This document shows positions 5,938-9,280 of a stretch of 9,280 nt of DNA, one piece after another. The translations under genes were made by a program, and so were the position numbers. The stretch spans positions 1-9,280 of the forward strand of contig JASFIT010000170.1 of NCBI GenBank assembly GCA_050122535.1. The letters are read 5' to 3'. How positions within the stretch are numbered: position 1 is the first letter of the stretch; each line of letters begins with the position of its first letter. Below the pieces are notes generated by a model. It ran no database searches. It was given only the letters and a program-made list of their open reading frames with translations, and was not told the origin of the DNA. Source of the stretch: JASFEQ01 sp050122535 (GTDB lineage Bacteria > Desulfobacterota > DSM-4660 > Desulfatiglandales > HGW-15).

Positions 5938-6498
5938 ATGCATCAAAGTGACTCTAAAACCCTAAGGGCGACGACCATTCTTGCGGTTCGGAAGGATGGC
6001 AGGGGCGTCATGGCCGGAGATGGCCAGGTGAGCATTGGCGAGACCATTATGAAGCACAAGGCCACCAAGGTGAGGTTCATGTACAAGGACCGGGTCTTGG
6101 TGGGTTTTGCCGGGACCGCGGCAGATGCCTTCAACCTTTTCGAGAGGCTGGAGGCCAAGCTGGAAAAGTTCAACGGAAACCTGACCCGAGCCGCCGTTGA
6201 GCTTGCCAAGGACTGGCGTACGGATAAGATCCTAAGGAGACTAGAGGCCCTGCTCCTTGCAATGGATAATGAGCATACCCTGATCATTTCGGGCACCGGG
6301 GATGTGATTGAGCCCGATGAACCTGTGGCCGCCATAGGTTCCGGCGGGCCCTATGCCCAAGCAGCAGCCCGGGCCCTTAGAGCGCATTCTGATCTGGACG
6401 CCCCGTCCATTGCCCGGGAAGCCATGAAAATAACCGCTTCCATCTGCCTCTATACCAATGAGCAGATCGTCGTCCACGAGATTGGACAAAAGGAATAG
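5938..6498 (+). CDS. hslV: ATP-dependent protease HslUV, peptidase subunit HslV
   Basis: A 186-residue N-terminal-nucleophile threonine peptidase that forms a double hexamer capped by HslU. ATTILAVRKDG (11-21) contains the catalytic Thr12, equivalent to Thr1 of mature E. coli HslV. GDGQVSIGETIMK (28-40), VGFAGTAADAFNLFERLE (about 95-148 bases into the protein-coding order after the FMYKDR strand), ELAKDWRTDKILRRLEALL and the ion-binding AIGSGGPYAQAAARAL segment are hallmark stretches. Eleven residues, MHQSDSKTLRA, precede the catalytic Thr and must be removed to free it, whereas E. coli loses only Met. AGAAGGG lies 11 bases before the ATG, a rather long spacing. hslU follows after 2 bp, indicating one operon with coupled synthesis of the partners. 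Confidence 0.97.
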   Translation: MHQSDSKTLRATTILAVRKDGRGVMAGDGQVSIGETIMKHKATKVRFMYKDRVLVGFAGTAADAFNLFERLEAKLEKFNGNLTRAAVELAKDWRTDKILRRLEALLLAMDNEHTLIISGTGDVIEPDEPVAAIGSGGPYAQAAARALRAHSDLDAPSIAREAMKITASICLYTNEQIVVHEIGQKE

Positions 6499-6500
6499 AA

Positions 6501-7907
6501 ATGGAACTTGATCAAGTACACAATCAACATTCCATGAAGATGTTAACACCAAGGGAGATTGTCTCCGAGCTTGACAAATACATCATTGGGCAAGATCAGG
6601 CCAAGCGTTCTGTGGCCATTGCCTTGAGAAATAGGTGGCGCAGGCAACAGGTGCCGCCGGAACTCAGGGATGAAATCGCTCCCAAAAACATCATCATGAT
6701 TGGTCCAACCGGCGTTGGGAAGACCGAAATCTCAAGGCGTCTCGCAAGGCTTGCCAAATCCCCTTTTCTCAAGGTGGAGGCCACTAAGTTTACCGAGGTG
6801 GGATACGTGGGCCGGGATGTGGAATCCATGATCAGAGATCTGACCGAGTTGGCGGCGAACATGGCCAAAAAAGAGGAGCAAGAGAATGTGAAGGCAAAGG
6901 CGCGGGAACTGGCCGAGGAGAGGCTTCTTGACATCCTGCTTCCAAAAAGAAGGGAAGAGATGCGTGAGGAAGAGGGCGGGGATAAAGAAAAAGTCCTGGA
7001 GGTGGTGAAGGGGGATAAGCCGGAAGGCCATTCGACCCGCGAGAAATTGAGACGGCTGCTGAGAGATGGGAAGCTGGATGCGCGCTACGTGGAGCTGGAG
7101 ACGGCCAACAAAAATGTTCCCATGGTTGAAATCTTTTCCAGTGCGGGCCTGGAAGAGATGGAATTCAATGTCAAGGAGGTTTTCGGAAATCTCTTTCCCG
7201 CAAAGAAGAAAAAGAGACGAATGAAGATACCAGAAGCGATAGAGATTCTGTTCCAGGAAGAATCCCAGCGTCTTATCGATATGGATAAGGTCATAGAAGA
7301 GGCGATACGCATGACAGAGCAAAACGGGATCATCTTCCTGGATGAACTGGACAAAATCGCGGGTTCCGAGTCCCGATACGGGCCGGATGTATCTCGAGAG
7401 GGTGTCCAGCGAGATCTTCTACCTATTGTGGAGGGGTCCACGGTGATTACCAAGTATGGAATGGTGAAAACCGATCACATCCTCTTTATTGCAGCAGGGG
7501 CCTTTAATGCGAGCAAACCGTCAGACCTTTTGCCGGAACTCCAGGGCAGGTTTCCCATCAGGGTGGAACTCGGATCCCTCTCTCAGGAGGATTTCATTCG
7601 CATTCTAAAGGAACCGCAAAATGCCCTGATCACGCAGTACGAGGCACTCCTTGAGACGGAGGAGATCGATCTGAGATTTGAAGAATCAGCCATTAAGGAG
7701 ATTGCCTCCATTGCCAGCAAGGTCAACGAACGCATGGAGAACATAGGTGCACGGCGCCTGCATACGGTCATGGAGAAACTCCTAGATGAGATATCCTTTG
7801 ATGCCCCGGATATGGCCACAAAAAAGGTCGTTATTGACAAGAAATATGTGGCAGAAAAGCTGAGGGATATTCTAGAGGACGAAAACTTAAGTAGATATAT
7901 TCTGTAA
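6501..7907 (+). CDS. hslU: ATP-dependent protease HslUV, ATPase subunit HslU
   Basis: A 468-residue AAA+ unfoldase of the Clp/Hsp100 class that unfolds proteins and feeds them into HslV in the cytoplasm. LTPREIVSELDKYIIGQDQA (15-34) opens the ATPase domain. Walker A is GPTGVGKT (68-75), the pore loop GYVG (101-104), Walker B IIFLDELDK (277-285), the arginine-containing ELQGRFPIR (346-354) and the sensor-2 region ENIGARRLHTV (413-423). The charged, variable stretch at about 112-240 is the I domain. The C-terminus, LSRYIL, is the tail that inserts into HslV pockets. The first 11 residues precede the usual family start, and ATG at 6534 is an alternative, but AGGA six bases before 6501 favours the longer form. 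The gene is intact and of normal length. Confidence 0.97.
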   Translation: MELDQVHNQHSMKMLTPREIVSELDKYIIGQDQAKRSVAIALRNRWRRQQVPPELRDEIAPKNIIMIGPTGVGKTEISRRLARLAKSPFLKVEATKFTEVGYVGRDVESMIRDLTELAANMAKKEEQENVKAKARELAEERLLDILLPKRREEMREEEGGDKEKVLEVVKGDKPEGHSTREKLRRLLRDGKLDARYVELETANKNVPMVEIFSSAGLEEMEFNVKEVFGNLFPAKKKKRRMKIPEAIEILFQEESQRLIDMDKVIEEAIRMTEQNGIIFLDELDKIAGSESRYGPDVSREGVQRDLLPIVEGSTVITKYGMVKTDHILFIAAGAFNASKPSDLLPELQGRFPIRVELGSLSQEDFIRILKEPQNALITQYEALLETEEIDLRFEESAIKEIASIASKVNERMENIGARRLHTVMEKLLDEISFDAPDMATKKVVIDKKYVAEKLRDILEDENLSRYIL

Positions 7908-7970
7908 AGAGATGTCATTTGCCAATTGATTATCGGGTTTCTGGAGATAGCTATAATCGTCCTCTTATGT

Positions 7971-8081
7971 TATTCCCGCTCCGCATCAAGTGCGGGATAA
8001 ACTGCAGCGGGAATCCAGTGATTCCATTTCTTTCTGGACTCCCGCCGGAGTCTATCCCCGCGAAGGCGGGGGCGGGAGTGA
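7971..8081. repeat. Composite palindromic repeat in the hslU-argB gap
   Basis: Two nested hairpins lie side by side. In the first, ATTCCCGCT (7972-7980) pairs with AGCGGGAAT (8006-8014), enclosing CCGCA and TGCGG. In the second, ACTCCCGCC (8038-8046) pairs with GGCGGGAGT (8071-8079), enclosing CCCCGC and GCGGGG around GAAG. TCCAG and CTGGA link the two. This arrangement of GGGAATCCAG-type sequence flanked by CCCGC/GCGGG stems belongs to a class of intergenic palindromes familiar from many proteobacteria. It could stabilise or partly terminate the hslU message before argB. The open frame crossing it is not credible as a gene. Confidence 0.75.
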
Positions 8082-8174
8082 CTTGTGGCGAAGTTCTTAA
8101 ACGAGGCATTAGTTTCCATAACTGACCATAGATTCATGAAGCCGCGAGAATGTCATGAGAGACGGAAATAACAG

Positions 8175-9059
8175 ATGACCAAAGCCAAAACAGATATAGC
8201 AAAAGTTCTTATCGAAGCCTTGCCCTATATCCGGCGATTCAACAATGCCACCATCGTGGTCAAGTACGGCGGGCATGCCATGGTTGATGAAAAGCTGAAG
8301 AAGAACTTCGCCCTGGACATTATTCTCATGAAGTACGTGGGGCTCAATCCTATTGTGGTGCACGGTGGTGGGCCTCAGATAGGCAATTTCCTGAATAAGC
8401 TCTCCATTGAGTCTGAATTTGTGGATGGAATGCGGGTGACCGATAAACAGACCATGGACGTGGTGGAGATGGTCCTGGTAGGGAAGGTGAACAAAGAGAT
8501 CGTGGCCCTTATCAATCAGAACGGTGGTCAATCCATAGGGCTCTCTGGTAAGGACGGTAAACTCATCACCGCGAAAAAGATGAAATATGTCAAAGATATG
8601 GGAGGAGATCAACCACCCGAGATCATTGACATGGGCATGGTGGGGGAGATCACATCGGTGAACAACCAGGTTCTCGAGAATCTTTTGGAGGGCCAGTTTG
8701 TCCCGGTCATAGCCCCTGTTGGTGCGGGCAAAAAGGGTGAAACATACAATATTAATGCCGACCTGGTGGCAGGACGCATAGCCGCTTCTCTGAAGGCCAG
8801 GAAATTGATTCTTCTCACAGATACGGAGGGGGTTCTTAATAAAGAGGGAAAGCTGATCTCCTCACTCAAAAAGAAGGAGGCCCCAAAGCTAATAAAGAAT
8901 GGCACCGTCAAGGGAGGTATGATTCCGAAAGTGAATTGTTGTCTGGAGGCCCTGAAAGGTGGGGTCAAGAAGGCCCATATCGTTGACGGGCGCAAGGCGC
9001 ATGCCATTTTGTTAGAGATATTCACCAAAACTGGAGTTGGCACGGAGATCGTGCACTAG
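8175..9059 (+). CDS. argB: Acetylglutamate kinase
   Basis: A 294-residue amino-acid kinase that phosphorylates N-acetylglutamate with ATP, the second step of arginine synthesis. Visible motifs are VVKYGGHAM (28-36, Lys30 catalytic), VVHGGGPQIG (61-70), DGMRVTD (84-90) for acetylglutamate binding, YNINADLVAGRIA (191-203), LLTDTEGVL (213-221) and KGGMIPKV (246-253). The N-terminal helix VLIEALPYIRRF (11-22) and the C-terminal signature HIVDGRKAHAILLEIF (268-283) with GVGT are features of hexameric, arginine-inhibited enzymes, so feedback control by arginine is likely; E. coli ArgB lacks this N-terminal helix. The ribosome binding site is weak (GAGAGACGGA). It lies 267 bp after hslU and 129 bp before argD. 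Its stop codon merges into the heptamer array that follows. Confidence 0.97.
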   Translation: MTKAKTDIAKVLIEALPYIRRFNNATIVVKYGGHAMVDEKLKKNFALDIILMKYVGLNPIVVHGGGPQIGNFLNKLSIESEFVDGMRVTDKQTMDVVEMVLVGKVNKEIVALINQNGGQSIGLSGKDGKLITAKKMKYVKDMGGDQPPEIIDMGMVGEITSVNNQVLENLLEGQFVPVIAPVGAGKKGETYNINADLVAGRIAASLKARKLILLTDTEGVLNKEGKLISSLKKKEAPKLIKNGTVKGGMIPKVNCCLEALKGGVKKAHIVDGRKAHAILLEIFTKTGVGTEIVH

Positions 9060-9094
9060 TCACTGGTCATTCGTCACTAGTCATTCGTCATTTG
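9053..9094 (+). repeat. Heptanucleotide tandem repeat, argB-argD gap, left array
   Basis: Six contiguous 7-base units run GCACTAG, TCACTGG, TCATTCG, TCACTAG, TCATTCG, TCATTTG, fitting the pattern TCAYTNG apart from the first base of unit one. The first unit contains the last argB sense codon bases and its TAG stop. The right-hand array at 9136-9170 carries related units in reverse orientation. Confidence 0.75.
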
Positions 9095-9135
9095 TTCCAT
9101 TTCTAATTGAAAACTACACTGGTGATTTTACATTG

Positions 9136-9170
9136 CAAATGACCAATGACAAATGACTAAGGACGAATGC
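9136..9170 (-). repeat. Heptanucleotide tandem repeat, argB-argD gap, right array
   Basis: Five contiguous units run CAAATGA, CCAATGA, CAAATGA, CTAAGGA, CGAATGC on the plus strand. Their reverse complements (TCATTTG, TCATTGG and so on) follow the pattern of the left array. Bases 9066-9096 can pair with 9141-9171 at 25 of 31 positions by hand count, so the gap can form a long imperfect hairpin with a loop of about 44 bases. It ends just before AAGGAG, the argD ribosome binding sequence. Confidence 0.75.
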
Positions 9171-9188
9171 CAAGGAGTGAGTGAGCAG

Positions 9189-9280
9189 ATGGAGAGTAGT
9201 TCCAGCCTTGCAGACAAATATATGTTTCAGACGTACAGCCGTTTTCCTCTCACCCTGGTGAAGGGAAAAGGCTGTCGGGT
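9189..9280 (+). CDS. argD: Acetylornithine aminotransferase, N-terminal fragment
   Basis: An open frame of 30 codons runs off the right edge and reads MESSSSLADKYMFQTYSRFP followed by LTLVKGKGCRV. The pattern of a Tyr-x-Arg-x-Pro segment, then a strand ending in Lys-Gly-x-Gly, is how class III pyridoxal-phosphate acetylornithine aminotransferases begin. ArgD interconverts N-acetylornithine and N-acetylglutamate semialdehyde, two steps after ArgB. Its place directly downstream of argB is a common arginine gene order and strengthens the call. AAGGAG lies 11 bases before the ATG. An in-frame GTG at 9177 overlaps that sequence and is less likely. The catalytic lysine lies beyond the window. Confidence 0.82.
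   Translation, partial: MESSSSLADKYMFQTYSRFPLTLVKGKGCR

Noticed and set aside
6732..7322. 196-codon minus-strand open frame opposite hslU
   Set aside because: It is antisense to the well-conserved HslU frame and has no recognisable motif or start signal.
7919..8125. 68-codon plus-strand open frame between hslU and argB
   Set aside because: Most of it is the composite palindromic repeat, and no ribosome binding site or family signature is visible.

Overview
The window looks like chromosomal DNA from a Gram-negative bacterium. A sulfate-reducer-like Desulfobacterota (former Deltaproteobacteria) fits best, but that assignment is tentative. It rests on the order xerC-hslV-hslU followed by argB-argD, on a heptosyltransferase-type gene that implies lipopolysaccharide, on an EF-G paralogue of the FusA2 type, and on several families of short intergenic repeats. 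No phage, CRISPR, toxin-antitoxin or recognisable defence genes are visible. All full-length genes are intact, with no frameshifts.

Layout. Positions 1-220 (minus) hold the start of a family 9 glycosyltransferase cut by the window edge. A 147-base divergent region with a possible promoter and a perfect 14-bp palindrome leads into a nitrilase (368-1348, plus). A ~150-bp repeat separates the nitrilase from cutA (1516-1839, plus). cutA converges on a minus-strand pair, an EF-G-like GTPase (2398-4476) followed 10 bp later by mog (1890-2387). A second copy of the same repeat lies 16 bp upstream of the EF-G start codon. About 250 bp without recognisable content follows, then a promoter candidate and the plus-strand run xerC (4950-5882), hslV (5938-6498), hslU (6501-7907), argB (8175-9059) and the start of argD (9189 to the window end).

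Function. HslV and HslU form the two-part ATP-dependent HslUV protease and lie 2 bp apart. XerC/D-type recombinase acts in chromosome dimer resolution. ArgB and ArgD catalyse consecutive steps of arginine synthesis, and ArgB carries the N-terminal helix and C-terminal signature of arginine-inhibited enzymes. Mog acts in molybdenum cofactor synthesis. The nitrilase has a complete Glu-Lys-Cys triad, but its substrate cannot be read from sequence.

Most notable observations: (1) two short heptanucleotide tandem arrays at gene junctions of the xerC-to-argD run, one of which faces a reverse-oriented array so that the argB-argD gap can fold back on itself; (2) two ~90% identical copies of a non-coding repeat with inverted ends, one of which supplies the nitrilase stop codon; (3) an EF-G paralogue that keeps the domain IV tip needed for translocation but has Asp in place of the G3-motif His; (4) an HslV with an 11-residue leader before its catalytic Thr; (5) a perfect palindrome at the expected transcription start of the nitrilase. 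I found no convincing new multi-gene system.
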